From Pyrenopolyporus hunteri (taxonomy: Eukaryota > Ascomycota > Sordariomycetes > Xylariales > Hypoxylaceae): a stretch of 64,000 nucleotides of DNA. The notes beneath the pieces were generated by a model. The model saw only the letters and a program-made list of their open reading frames with translations, did no database searches and was not told where the DNA came from. The stretch lies in the NCBI GenBank assembly GCA_902806595.1, contig CADCXC010000005.1, forward strand, positions 434,001 through 498,000, in the 5' to 3' direction. Both the position numbers and the translations under genes were made by a program. Shown in pieces: positions 48,541-60,855 of the stretch (position 1 is its first letter; each line of letters starts with the position of its first letter).

Positions 48541-50871
48541 ATGACGAACGATCCGATACACGACACAACTAGCGCGAATGTGCTGGCTTTCGCCGCGCAG
48601 GGGGACGTGCAGCACGGCCCGGAAGACGAGGCTGCGGCTGAAGTTGACGAACCTCCCGACAATCGTCGCACACGCCCGGAAACCCAATTCAAGAGGAGTG
48701 CGGTTCGAAAAATCCCGGACAACTCCGAATCACTCTTAACGAAGGCCCTCCATCATTCCGAGGAGGAGGCTTTCAATCCCAATTTCGATCCGTCGAGACG
48801 GCGTTCGATGAACAGCAGTGTCAGCCTCGCATCTACCGCCGACCTCACAAGCGACACTGGCTTTACAAGCCCCGCGCGCACGAACACGCCTAGTCCGCCA
48901 CCACCTGTAATATCGCTCCCACGGCTGAACACGGACCTCTATTTCGATGCGAAATCTAAATGTACTCCACTTTACGATCCCCAACAGGCCATGCACGTGG
49001 GCAACTTGTGTAAGCCAGTGGGTAGCAATGGGAGACCAAATGACCCTGCAATGGAAGCTTTGGCCAAGAAGCGCTGCATATCATTCGCCTGTGGAACAAG
49101 AGCTGATATGAAAAAACCGTCTTCTCCGCAACAGCCAGTCGAGCCCAATCCGCCAGCGGTAGAGGAGAAACCGCAAAGGAAAACCTGCATCAAATTCGCT
49201 TGCACTGCAAAACCGGCGCATCGGTCGCAGCCCAAGGACAATGCGCAGCAAGCCGCGGCTACCCCGGTCGCCGTGTCATTGAAGGATAAAGACGGCTCTC
49301 CCGCCACCGTGCGGAAGCTCCGGTCGCCTTCGACCGGCCGTGGACGATCTCAGAGATCGCTGACCCCACGTCCGTCGTCGCGGAGCCCGATGCCGATTCG
49401 GCCGGCCCGCTATTTAACCGCGAATCCAAATGATCTGAATAGCGAGTCGTCTCGTTTTCACGAATTTGCTAGCGACGAGCCGCAAGAGGAGGATTGGATT
49501 CGCCTCCATCTTCCGGCACCCGGTCGTCGGCTGACTATCAATGACACGCTCCAGAAGGAGAACGAGATTCGGCGCCTAGGGAAGGAGGCCGAAGAGGAAG
49601 AATTGGAAGAAGAGGAAGAAGAAGAGGATGCAGAAGAACTAAATGAAGAAGAAGAAGAAGATGATGATGACGACGACGACGACGACGACGTTGATGATGA
49701 CGATGTGGACGGTCCGGATTACAGCCCCGAAGAGGATGAGGCGGATGACGGTTACGAAGTCGATGACCAGTCGGGCTATGGATCCGACGATGACAATGAC
49801 GGTAATATTTCTGACGGTTATAAAACCGACAACGAGGTCGGCTTTGCCGACTCGGACGACGATGACGCTAGCGGTGACCTGGACCTGTGGACCCCTAGTC
49901 GTGGTCCCGTCGTTAGACTCTCTGGAGACGCGCCTATCTACCGCCGTCCGTCTATGACGGGCAACCGGTGTGATTCATCCTCTTCTGATGATGCTCCTGC
50001 GACTCAAACTAGACCGGTACGTGAAAAAGCTCGGCGAATTAAAATGCGCCCTGGTACACCGGAGCTGCCTGACAGCACCGACTTCGTTTGTGGAACCTTA
50101 GATGAAGACCGTCCGCTAGAGGATGCTTATATCTCGTGTATCGCGGCGAAGCGACGAGAGAAGCTCCACCCAATTCCTCAGGACATTGACCCAAGCTTTC
50201 CGACATCCGAGCCGGAGGATGAGGATATTGATCCATACAAGCCCAGTCGTGAAAGTGATGGCCATCTGTCAGATATGCTTTTTGATAATGCAAACGGCGG
50301 CGAACGTCGAAAGAGGAGGACCGACCAGACATCGCCCAAGCGATACCGGTCCCCTCCTCCAAAGCGCCATCACTCCCCCCCTAAGCCTCGCGGTCGGTCG
50401 CCCAGGCGCCTTTTCGACAGGCACTCGCCTCGTCGAATTGTGTCGCCAGCGCCAGGTCCTATGGTGCGATCTCCTCCTTCGTCATTAGTTCATGATGCAA
50501 ACCGCGGAGAGCACGAATTCAAGAGCCTTGCGTTCCGACCCGGTCTGACTCACACCAAGTCGCTTCCACGTGCACCGGCAATGTTTCCGCAGCACCTAAA
50601 GACTCACCGCCGCCAAGGCAAGTCGTCAAGTACGACGGAAAGGGGCCATGTGCGGGGCGCCATTGACATTGTCAAGGGCCTCGAGCAGAAACGCCAGCGT
50701 CGAAAGGAAAAGTTCAAGGAGAAGTACTTCCAGAAACATTGTAATAAGGCGCGGAAAGGCCAGATCCCCGAGAAGAAACCCCAGCCCGGCCAAGGAGCTG
50801 AAAGGATGCGGGAGATCGGATTACTCATGGCTGGAAAGTTAGGCCCGGACCAATTTGTCCTGTCCATCTAG
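48541..50871 (+). CDS. acidic nuclear-type protein, DUF2457-like
   Basis: One exon, 776 residues. It is a fungal-specific uncharacterised protein; the DUF2457 assignment is from memory of that family's Cys motifs and acidic tract and should be treated as likely rather than certain. Seen: two matching motifs, KRCISFACG at about 177-185 and KTCIKFACT at about 214-222; an Arg/Ser/Pro-rich stretch at about 255-285; a run of almost only Glu then Asp at about 348-395; a second Arg/Ser/Pro-rich region at about 590-650; and a basic C-terminal helix (EQKRQRRKEKFKEKYF) followed by GAERMREIGLLMAGKLG, which looks like a folded or binding end. There is no signal peptide or membrane segment. Alternating basic and acidic low-complexity blocks suggest a nuclear or chromatin setting; that is inference. 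Confidence 0.8.
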   Translation: MTNDPIHDTTSANVLAFAAQGDVQHGPEDEAAAEVDEPPDNRRTRPETQFKRSAVRKIPDNSESLLTKALHHSEEEAFNPNFDPSRRRSMNSSVSLASTADLTSDTGFTSPARTNTPSPPPPVISLPRLNTDLYFDAKSKCTPLYDPQQAMHVGNLCKPVGSNGRPNDPAMEALAKKRCISFACGTRADMKKPSSPQQPVEPNPPAVEEKPQRKTCIKFACTAKPAHRSQPKDNAQQAAATPVAVSLKDKDGSPATVRKLRSPSTGRGRSQRSLTPRPSSRSPMPIRPARYLTANPNDLNSESSRFHEFASDEPQEEDWIRLHLPAPGRRLTINDTLQKENEIRRLGKEAEEEELEEEEEEEDAEELNEEEEEDDDDDDDDDDVDDDDVDGPDYSPEEDEADDGYEVDDQSGYGSDDDNDGNISDGYKTDNEVGFADSDDDDASGDLDLWTPSRGPVVRLSGDAPIYRRPSMTGNRCDSSSSDDAPATQTRPVREKARRIKMRPGTPELPDSTDFVCGTLDEDRPLEDAYISCIAAKRREKLHPIPQDIDPSFPTSEPEDEDIDPYKPSRESDGHLSDMLFDNANGGERRKRRTDQTSPKRYRSPPPKRHHSPPKPRGRSPRRLFDRHSPRRIVSPAPGPMVRSPPSSLVHDANRGEHEFKSLAFRPGLTHTKSLPRAPAMFPQHLKTHRRQGKSSSTTERGHVRGAIDIVKGLEQKRQRRKEKFKEKYFQKHCNKARKGQIPEKKPQPGQGAERMREIGLLMAGKLGPDQFVLSI

Positions 50872-52055
50872 ATGGAGGCCCCGGTACAGGTGTACAGGTT
50901 ATGGGGATACGGACAAGCGTTCTTCAGTTTTTTGTTCTTCATTGCACTTATATTTATATTTTTATTTTTCACAGGCGGACTGGGTACTAGGATTACTGGG
51001 GACCGTCTTTGTACATAGGATTTTTTTATTTTTCTCTCGCTCTCAATGAAGGTTGGCGCGATGATGTTCTCATATGAGTGCATACTTCCCTTTTAACGGC
51101 ATAGGGCGGGCAGCATTGGTCATTCATGATACCACTTGGGAACGGCAAATGAGCATAAGGCGGCGGCGGCGATCTGGTTATGCTATTTGAAATTGAATAT
51201 ATTATATGCAATCATTTCTCACTGGATGTCTACCTAGGTATCTACCTACTGTGTGTGCTTGACCTATCTATGTGCCTTTGGATGATGGCTGCATCGTGGT
51301 CGATGGGATGTGATTATGGAGATAACTTAGAATATCTATGCAATCTACCTAGGTAGGTACCTACCTACCTACACAACCTGCGATTCAGCAAGTAGTGGGA
51401 GAACGATGGAAGGACACTAAGACCTGAAAGCTTTCTAGAAGATGCGTATGACACGTACATACGCCGGAGGGTTGGATCCACGGCGGGTATTAGCGTAGGT
51501 CGTTACTATCTCACGACGTATATTCGTGGGTTGACGTCGCTACGGAGGCTTGCGGCCCTCACGCTAAGTCTGAGGTATAGTGGAATTCGGTTTATATGAA
51601 AACCAACGAGATGGTACACGGTTTCTATTGGGTTACCTCACGTTATTGTAGTGGTGATAATCAGGCGCTTCTGACTGGAACGTACATGTTATAGGTGCTA
51701 GGTACCTAAGTACATGCAGCCACCATGGCGGTACGTGCACATACATTATTGCCTATCTAGGGTACTACGCCACGCGTGGCTAGACTACCGCATTGTGGCT
51801 CACCCCCAGTACCTACGTTACCCTTGTGTTCCAGGTTGTCCTTAACCTTACGTCCATCATTCAATTTTCTCGGGGACGGCTTCGGACTATATACGTTTAC
51901 CTATCGCCCGCCATCTCTGTGATCCTTTTACTTAGGAAGACAGCAACAGCAATCCCCCCTTTTTCCGTCTAATCAAGCGTGCCAACTCCCACACCCGCCC
52001 TGCGAACCTCGACTATTTTGCCTTACGCATAGTTAGTTAATTCGATACCGCCAAG
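50872..52055. other. intergenic, promoter side of SAR1
   Basis: No supported gene. Contains the 3' flank of the acidic protein gene, a palindromic ACCTAGGTAGGTACCTACC patch at 51345-51372, and a CT-rich leader with CAGCAACAGCAA units just before SAR1. Confidence 0.5.
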
Positions 52056-53044
<989 letters not shown>

Positions 53045-54962
53045 GGCCGTGATCATGGAGAGGATGAAAGAGAAGAGAGAAAGGAAGAAAGAAAGAGCGG
53101 ATGTGGCAGTATACAGATTGAGGATGAGCATGTGGATGAGAGGATGCAATGGCCGTCTGGGGGAAACACGGAGTTCTTTGACCGCTTACCACCACCACCT
53201 ACTATCATCATACCGAAGTCGATGTTTTCCGGGATATTTCTTTGGAGTCAATGGCTAGAGGCTTTTGCCAGATCGCAATAATGAATTAAGCATTATATCA
53301 CTTCTCACTCGACCGGGCGGGCTCTTGGCCCTCGGGGTTCATTGCATACCCGACGGACATACATACCCTGATGAATAAAGGAGTCTGTTTTTCTTCTTAG
53401 CGTTCGGGGGCTGTGTCCTGGCTGTTGTATCATACTGGCACATATATCAGTCCCCTTGGCGGCCCTGAAGCTTTGGCTTTATTAATCACCCCCTTAAGGA
53501 AGCTTCGAATTGACCATGGAACCCCTAAGCTACCTAAGTAATTATAATAGACATAAAACCAAGATGTGCCTAAGCATTGGTCGTATCCAAGTGGCACCTA
53601 ATCAAGCTGGGAAGGGCACCGGAAATTAGATAGTCCCGGGACCCGGATAGCTCTGTTGGAACCTATGATTTGACAATTCCGCTATTTGACATTGGATCCT
53701 GTGGGTCCAATTGTTAATTCAAAAGAGCCAAAAACATAGGTATTAACTGGTTATTACTCCTGAGCCGAGGTTTGTTTGGCACCCAAGGTTCAAATATACC
53801 TAGATATATATAGCTGAATGATAATAGGTATAAAATCCATGGTCCAAACCTTAAAAGGCATATCTGTTTACCAGCTAGATGGTTCAAAGGCAAACACCCC
53901 CTACGCATAAGGGCTAACCACCGAGTTACCGAGGCAGGATAGAACTCGAACGGTACAACGTAAGTATAACTAGTGTAGGTACAATACCTATCCATGTATA
54001 CATAGGGGTGTGAATAGCTTCAGAACGCTGAGGGACCCACCGTTTCGCCTCAGCAAAGCTCAAATTTCCGTTGGCCGAATAGACGAGATCTCTTGTTATC
54101 TCACGGACCAATCAAAATCAAGCAGCTCCTTTTCGGTTCGTTTGCATGGCATACCGTAGAACATAACGAACATGTATCCATTGTATCTCCAAATTACGTC
54201 GCCTCCTAATATACCTATACTTGGCGTACGATGGTCACTTGCTTCAATGTCGGAATTCCTCTGGTTTCCATGGAACAGCATCGATATTGTATTTGCTGCA
54301 TACTGTGCGTATCGGCCAAATCGTACATATCCATAGAGGCCCAAATGGTGAACTCATGACTTGTTTTGAATGGTTAGAACCGGCGCTTGGGATTAGGACT
54401 CTTCTAGAATTGACATAACGTGCCTCTGGATGTCACCGTCCTTCGTTATGTTGTATCGAGCATATGTAGAATCTGTGGAAGTACTCAAGTACCCGGGCTA
54501 AGGAAATGGAGTATGTACCTACATATATTATATGTAGCCGTTGAGACATGCATGGGAGCGGGTGACGCTCGGGCCAAGAGAAGCTGACAAGGGGGAAATG
54601 GATGCGGCCCGGGACGCTTCGACGTCATTTCATCTCGAGCTACCAATACCTACTCTCATAGTACGCCCACGAGTCATTCCACCTCCAGGCGTTACCTACA
54701 ACCTAATCAATTTTTCTGCGCTTTCGGAGTGACACAGGTGTAACTCTCGAGATAACCATGCTATAGTAGATTCCCTTTGCCTTTCGAAGTATTCCGCTGT
54801 TCCTGATCTCCGCTTGACCCCCCATCTTCCTTTGCTTCGACGAATCGCTGCGACATTGCCTACCTGGTACCTACCTACATATCGAGGTGGTAGGCATATC
54901 TTCGCCCAACGTACAATACGTTAGGTACATCTAATCATGTCCGTTGGTACTCGACCACCAAG
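53045..54962. other. intergenic between SAR1 and the lipase gene
   Basis: The first 350 bases are the SAR1 3' flank. The rest, up to the lipase leader, has only short frames with no domain. CTAC/GTAG motifs occur near 54870-54895. Confidence 0.5.
53374..53379 (+). terminator. possible poly(A) signal of SAR1
   Basis: AATAAA 330 bases after the SAR1 stop, followed by a T-rich stretch. Fungal poly(A) signals are loose, so this is only a candidate. Confidence 0.35.
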
Positions 54963-54966
54963 ATGA
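54937..54966 (+). promoter_or_regulatory. uORF whose stop overlaps the lipase start codon
   Basis: ATG at 54937 opens a nine-codon frame (MSVGTRPPR) ending TGA at 54964-54966, so uORF stop and main ATG (54963) share bases as ATGA. This arrangement can couple termination to reinitiation. It matters only if the transcript starts upstream of 54937. Confidence 0.5.
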
Positions 54967-57390
54967 CCAACCCGATACGCGAATCATCGAAACCGCGGGT
55001 GACCTTCCTCGACGGTGGTGGTGGTGGTGGTGGTGGTCACCATCATCATAATTATGGCTTTCCGCCCGAAGCGTTCGATCATACGAGATTACCCGACGCC
55101 GATCGCGAATTCCTGCCGCCTGAACACCTCGCCGCCTTCGCCGCCGCGCTGAGCGCCCCCGACCCCGGGAGCGCTGCCACCGACGATGCGACGTCCCCGA
55201 AAAGCCCCGGCGCGAGGAGCACCAATAGCCTCGAGCTGACGCGATCCGGCTCCGTGGCGTCCGTCGATGCCACGCCGTTGCCCGAGAGCGCCGCGGGCCA
55301 GAACGGCGCCCAGGGCGGCATGTTCATCACGGCGCAGAACGACTGGGCCCCCGTGAATCAAAAAGTGTCCAAGCACGGGCGAAGAAAGAGGAGGAAAAAG
55401 ACGGCGCTCGGCCGTCGCACCGTCGACGAGACGCGCGAGGGCTACCTATATACCTTGCTCAAATGGCCCTTCCTCCTGATCGTCGGGATGTGGATCATGG
55501 GGCTCGTCGCGTCGTACCTGTGGACGAGGTTTTACATCTTCATATACGAGCACTTCGTCGCCTGGAGAGGGACAAGGGAGAAGCTCCGTCGTAACATGAG
55601 GGCCGCCAGCAGCTATCGGGACTGGGTCAAGGCGGCCAAGGAGCTGGACGAGTTCCTGGGAAACCAGCACTGGAAGGAGGAGAACGAGTTCGCCTACTAC
55701 GACTACAAGACGGTTCGCCGCGTCTGGGAACAGCTGCGCAGGCACCGCCGGATCGCCGAGGCGCAGGAGGCGCAAACCTCGGGCGCGCCCGGGTACGAGA
55801 AGGGAGATACGCCCGAAAAGGGGGAGAGGCATAAGGCTGTCGAGGAGCTGAAGGCTTTGACGGAAGCCTGCGTGAAGAACAACTTTGTCGGGGTCGAGAA
55901 TCCGAGGCTTTATAGCCAGACGTATTACGGGACTAAAAACCTAGTCCAGAACTTTATAGACGAAGGTTCGTCCATCCCAACTTCAAACGCCCTGAGAGTA
56001 GCGTAGCAAAAACTAACGGAATTACTTAGTGGAGAAAAGCACTCGGTTCTTGGTGAATTCTAAGCAGCTGTCGTTTGACGAGAAGCGAGCGCTATTCAAA
56101 CGGATGCACGCAAATTATGGACGTACAGCCCTCTGCCTATCTGGAGGTGCTTCTTTCGCATATTACCATTTCGGGGTCGTGAAGGCGCTGCTTGACGCGG
56201 ATCTCTTACCCGATGTCATTACCGGGACGAGCGGTGGCGCTTTGGTAGCGTCTCTCGTCGCGACACGGACGAACGACGAGTTGAAACAGCTGCTAGTGCC
56301 CGCCTTATCATATAAGATCAAGGCTTGCTCCGAGCCATTTAGTGTTTGGTTTCCCCGATGGTGGAAGACCGGCGCGAGATTTGACTCGGTGGATTGGGCT
56401 CGCCAGAGCAGCTGGTGGTCCCGCGGCTCCATGACCTTCAGGGAGGCGTATCAGCGGACGGGCCGCATACTGAACGTCTCTTGCATCCCGGCCGACCCCC
56501 ACTCGCCCACGATCCTCTGCAACTACCTCACGTCCCCCGACTGCGTCATCTGGTCGGCGGTCCTGGCGTCCGCCGCCGTCCCCGGCATCCAGAACCCGGT
56601 GGTCCTGATGATGAAGAACCCGGACGGGTCCCTGTCCCCGTACTCGTTCGGGCACAAGTGGAAGGACGGCAGCCTGCGGACGGACATCCCGCTGAAGGCG
56701 CTTAACCTGCACTTCAACGTGAACTTCACCATCGTCAGCCAGGTCAACCCGCACATCTCGCTCTTCTTCTTCTCGTCGCGCGGCACCGTCGGCTCGCCCG
56801 TGACCCACCGCAAGGGCCGCGGCTGGCGCGGCGGCTACCTCGGCTCCGCGACGGAGCAGTACGTCAAGCTCGACCTGGCCAAGTGGCTCAAGGTGCTCAA
56901 GCACCTCGAGCTGCTGCCGCGCGTCCTCGGCCAGGACTGGTCCCAGGTCTGGCTGCAGCAGTTCGGCGGCACCGTCACCATCTGGCCGCGCACGCGCGTC
57001 AGCGACTTCTGGAACATCCTCTCCGACCCCGGCCCGGACCGCCTCGCCCGCATGCTGCACGAGGGCCAGCAGAGCGCCTTCCCCAAGCTCAAGTTCATCG
57101 CCAACAGGCTGAAGGTCGAGCGCCTCATCGAGCGCGGCAGGAGGGACACCCTGGCGAGCGGCGTGCGGAGGGGCAGCATCGAGAGCATCATCGACGAGGA
57201 GGATCTCAGGGGCCTGCTGAGGGGCGTGGGCGGCGGCACGACGGACGACGAGACTACGGAGGCGACGGAGGACGGCGAGGGGGACGTTAACGGGGATGGG
57301 AGTGTTAGTGGGGTCGATGAGGTGGCGGTGGAGGACGGTGATTTCGAAGACGCGAATGGGTTTGCTGGGAAGGCTCTTAAGAGGGATTAG
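54963..57390 (+). CDS. patatin-like lipase/phospholipase with membrane anchor
   Basis: Serine-Asp dyad lipid hydrolase; fungal relatives (Tgl3/4/5 type) act on triacylglycerol or phospholipid at lipid droplets or ER. Exons 54963-55965 and 56030-57390, intron 64 bases (GTTCGT...CTAAC...TTAG), giving 787 residues. The N terminus has eight Gly then four His (18-29), an Ala/Pro/Ser-rich stretch, a basic patch (about 140-148), and one long hydrophobic segment (about 168-196) that probably anchors the protein. The patatin domain follows the intron: oxyanion LSGGASF from about 372, nucleophile elbow GTSGG at 400-404 (Ser402), and catalytic Asp547 in KDGS. After it come the family segment FWNILSDPGP and an acidic tail. 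All catalytic residues are present. The poly-Gly run comes from a GGT microsatellite. The substrate is not shown by sequence. Confidence 0.92.
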
Positions 57391-58573
57391 AAGGTGCTGG
57401 TATTATTGTTACTACTATACTACTGTTTCCTTGGTTCTGGCGGTCCTCTTTCCTGTTTATTTGCTTGTCAGAGCGTGGACCTGGGCTGGGTGTACTAGGC
57501 ATTTGGTAGAATGGTTGGCTGGGGGAGTTAGATAGAAGTGAGTGTATAGGTACGGTACGTTGAACTGGCAAATAGGAGGTGCTTTATCGTACGAATAAAA
57601 TTATCTTTGTATAGTCGCCGATATCCTTGGGGATCTAATCTTCATCTTATATAGTACGTACCCTTTTACTCGCCGTATCGTCTACGTCTAAGGGCCCTAC
57701 GTCCTATTCGTTGGTAGGGCAATGCAATCTTCACAAGTCAAGGGTGCAAAATACGCCTCTCGAGGCCACTCACCCACCTCAGTGGACGCCGCGAGGTTGT
57801 CAAACATCGGACGCTACACAGCTACCAGAATCGGCTTTGCCGTCTCCTCCCGTCTCGGTAACCGGGTTCTACGCCCATACCAGACACCTATGACTGATAT
57901 CTCGCCGACCGGTCTCCCCTATGTGGGCGCCCTCCGCGAGTAGCCGTACCTGATATGTGGCTTGCCGAAAAGGCCTTGGCGTTCATGTGCCAAGTTTCCC
58001 ATGCGGCGGCCCGAGACTTGGTAGATCTGATATACGAAGACCGGTGTAGGGTCCGTGGATCGTAGATCCGAGAGGGTGGGAGTGGGATTGAACGGGCTAC
58101 GATGGGCCTATATCGTAGAATTCTGCGAAGAGGAGAAAAGAAGGGGGGAAAAAAGAAAAGGGGGGTTATAGTGAGAGTCTACCCAGACCGGTATTCCGTT
58201 ATGGCGTCGACGTTCTTCCCCTGGTTTCGATCGTACCCGTGTAACATCTGTATCTTACGTAGCTTACGCGTGTAGTCGCACCTGTCGCTCCTCTTCATCT
58301 CCCGAGCGTAAGGAGCTGACTCTGCTCGCACGTAAGGTTCTTGTCCGCGAGTCGCGGATGCCGTAGACTCGAACCACTGAGCTCTATACGTTCGCTACGT
58401 CCTTCCCCTCTTCTTAAACTTAACGCGCCCCTGTTCTATCATTCTCATATAAGGGTGCCTGGACAGACAGCAAATGATCGGGGATATATATACCTCAGCC
58501 TTTTCGCTCACTACATCGACATCCGCGTACACCCAGCCGATCAACCGTTAAGCAGGACCAGGGGGTTTACAAG
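57391..58573. other. intergenic between lipase and dioxygenase genes
   Basis: 3' flank of the lipase gene, then about 900 bases without a supported gene. A frame at 57722-57943 would code 73 residues, but I see no domain or homologue I know. A purine run lies at 58125-58165. Confidence 0.5.
57594..57599 (+). terminator. possible poly(A) signal of the lipase gene
   Basis: AATAAA about 204 bases after the stop at 57390, followed by an AT-rich, T-rich stretch. Candidate only. Confidence 0.4.
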
Positions 58574-59605
58574 ATGGCGATCACCGAGAAAGGAGGTGAA
58601 CCCAAGAGGGAGGCCACAAAACCCAAGTATGATCCAGACTTCACGGAAAGGGTCATCGCCGCCACGGGACCGGGGGCCCCGCCCCGTCTCAAGCAGATCA
58701 TGCCGAGTCTAGTGCGGCATTTACACGACTTTGCTCGGGAGATAGACTTGACAATGGCGGAATGGATGGCTGGGGTCGAACTAGTTAGTTGCCCTACTCA
58801 AAATCCAGCTGAGCTTGCTTTCGGACAGGACGGGCCCATACCTCAGGTCTCAGCTCGGCGAGTAGGTGGCTAACACAACACGCCATAGATAAACGAGGCA
58901 GGCCGCATGTCGACCGACAAACGCAACGAGACAGGCCTACTCTGTGACATCCTAGGCCTAGAATCCCTAGCCGACGAAATCACCTCGAAGCTTCTCCTCT
59001 CCGCCGATAGCGTCTCCGCCGCCACGCCCTCCACCGTGCTAGGCCCCTTCTACCGGCCCGACGCACCCATCTTACCCAACGGAAGCAGCATCATCTTCGC
59101 CGCGCCGGACTCGGCCTTTTACACGCAGGCCCGGCCATCGCTCGCCCACATCTCGGGGCGTGTGCTCTCGGGGTCTTCGGGCGGTCCGGTCCCCGGCGCG
59201 ACGCTGGACGTCTGGGTGGCTGGCCCGAACGGCTTGTACGAGCAGCAGGATGCGCAGCAGCCCGACATGAACCTACGCGGGCGGTTCCGGACCGATGAGG
59301 AGGGCCGGTATGCATTATACGGCTTAAGACCTACGCCGTACCCCATCCCGACTGACGGCCCCGCGGGCCGACTACTCCAGTTGCTCGATCGGCAGCCGTT
59401 TCGCCCGGCGCATGTGCATTTCCTGGTGGCGGCGCCGGGGTTCCGTCCCCTGACTACGCAGCTGTTCGACCGCGAGGGTAAGCACCTCGGCGATGATGCT
59501 GTGTTCGCCGTCAAGGATGAACTCCTGGCGAGGTTCGAGCCTCGTGAGGGAGATCCGAGGGCCCGATGGACGCTGACGTATGATTTTGTGCTGTGCGAGG
59601 CGTGA
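58574..59605 (+). CDS. intradiol ring-cleavage dioxygenase (catechol/hydroxyquinol 1,2-type)
   Basis: Non-haem Fe(III) enzyme that opens catechol-type rings between the hydroxyls to give muconates; probably cytosolic. Exons 58574-58783 and 58889-59605, intron 105 bases (GTTAGT...GGCTAACAC...CATAG), giving 308 residues, normal for the family. The N-terminal helical dimer domain is residues 1-100 (ERVIAATGPGAPPRLKQIMPSLVRHLHDF). Catalytic beta-sandwich ligands are Tyr about 125 (GPFYRPDAP), Tyr about 221 (in PYPIPTDGP), His about 245 and His about 247 (RPAHVHF), all present. No signal peptide, so it is not of the secreted fungal class. The absence of extra inserts fits hydroxyquinol or catechol 1,2-dioxygenases, but substrate choice cannot be read by eye. 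No other ring-degradation gene is nearby. Confidence 0.93.
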
Positions 59606-60295
59606 TAGGATACCTAGGCTGCTTAGGTACTTGACTTACCCTAGGTTAGGTCAATCTCTATCTGAGTGGGTGCTGGTAACGGGGAGTGAGTGAGTTGGGA
59701 CCTAAGTCTGCATGCTCTAGAGTTGACTTGAGGTTGTATTCGTAACCTTCTACTAAGACCTAAGATTATAGAATAGATTTTGGTGAGGCTATGCGATATA
59801 TGGCTTGTTTTGCTACTGGCTTGAGTAGTCTCGATGACCATTTACCTATTACTGTGGCCGCTATGACATTGAGTGTCAAGAGGCTCTTTTAGTTAATGGT
59901 GTTAAGTTATACGGACTCATACGCGGGCTGTAAGGTACCAGGAAAGGTAAGCATATCTCTACTCTCTTGTGCCAGCTGGGCCAACAGCCTCGTTTTACAC
60001 AACAAGATCTTCAAACTTCTCATATGCGTGTATGCTCTTCTTATTACCACATGTAGGGTCTGTGGTATGTAGGTGGCTCTGAGGCGTCGTCGAATCATGC
60101 CAGCTCTACGTAGTGGATCGATAGACAAGCCACGAGCACACCATCGGGATTATATGAGAAGTAAAACGTGTGAAGAAACCTTCCATCGTAGAAATAGAAC
60201 GCGGGATACTTGGGGCCACGAAGTTTGGTTGACTACGAGATTCGGGAGGGGTGTTGAAGTTGGCTGGTACGCACGTCGTAGTGGGTTGGGTGGAC

Positions 60296-60331
60296 GGATA
60301 GCAGGATGGATAGCAGGTCGGATAGCAGGGG
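60296..60331. repeat. 12-base tandem repeat, three copies of GGATAGCAGGNN
   Basis: Three adjacent units share GGATAGCAGG and differ only in the last two bases. Seen directly; no function is apparent. Confidence 0.8.
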
Positions 60332-60652
60332 TCCAACGTGGCGGGTGCTTTGCGGTCGCAGGCCCTCGGGGGCAGGGCTGCAGCTGTATAATATAAGAGG
60401 TACGGGTACCTCATTAGGTACCACCTACCTGAAGGTACCTGTACCATATAATACCCAGCAGCTGCAACCGCCAAATAAAGTACACTAGACTAACCCCAAG
60501 CCAACCTTAACGATTCAGCGCAGCCGCTAAGCTAAAGCCTACTGGGCCTAGGCAGGTACCTAGCTACGCCCGAGACCCCGGACAAGAAGATGCAATTGTG
60601 GCCTCGCCTTGCTTTTAGACACCATTAATCGAGACCTCTTTCGTCATCAAAA

Positions 60653-60682
60653 GCCAACAAACGCCAACAAACGCCAACAAAC
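60653..60682. repeat. 10-base tandem repeat, three copies of GCCAACAAAC
   Basis: Three perfect head-to-tail copies, about 175 bases before the SEC12 start, so within its promoter or leader. The A/C-rich composition is typical of unstructured fungal leaders. Confidence 0.8.
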
Positions 60683-60855
60683 CCGACGAAAACCATATCC
60701 CTCCCGTTAATAGGTTTCTCAAACAAAACTTTCGATTCAATTCTTGCTTCACGATGCCGATCTGAATATGTCGCCTAGTCCACCGCGGTAACAGGAACTC
60801 CTTCTTTTTTCTTCCTCTTCTCTTCCAACAAGGTTAATCAAACTCAACTGCGACA

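Larger units (their letters stand above)
59606..60855. other. intergenic upstream of SEC12, with short tandem repeats
   Basis: No supported gene. Holds a three-copy 12-base repeat (60296-60331), four GGTACC palindromes within about 60 bases near 60390-60445, a three-copy 10-base repeat (60653-60682), and two very short upstream ATG frames (60754-60765 and 60768-60791) in what is probably the SEC12 leader. Confidence 0.5.

Noticed and set aside
56308..57290. Long frames on both strands over the lipase gene
   Set aside because: High GC removes stops in all phases here; only the frame with the patatin catalytic residues is real.
57722..57943. 73-codon frame between the lipase and dioxygenase genes
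   Set aside because: Somewhat protein-like, but no known domain, and an overlapping frame of similar length exists in another phase.
58360..58385. tRNA-like B-box sequence (GGTTCGAGTCT) on the minus strand
   Set aside because: The flanking bases do not form a T-arm stem, acceptor stem or anticodon arm.
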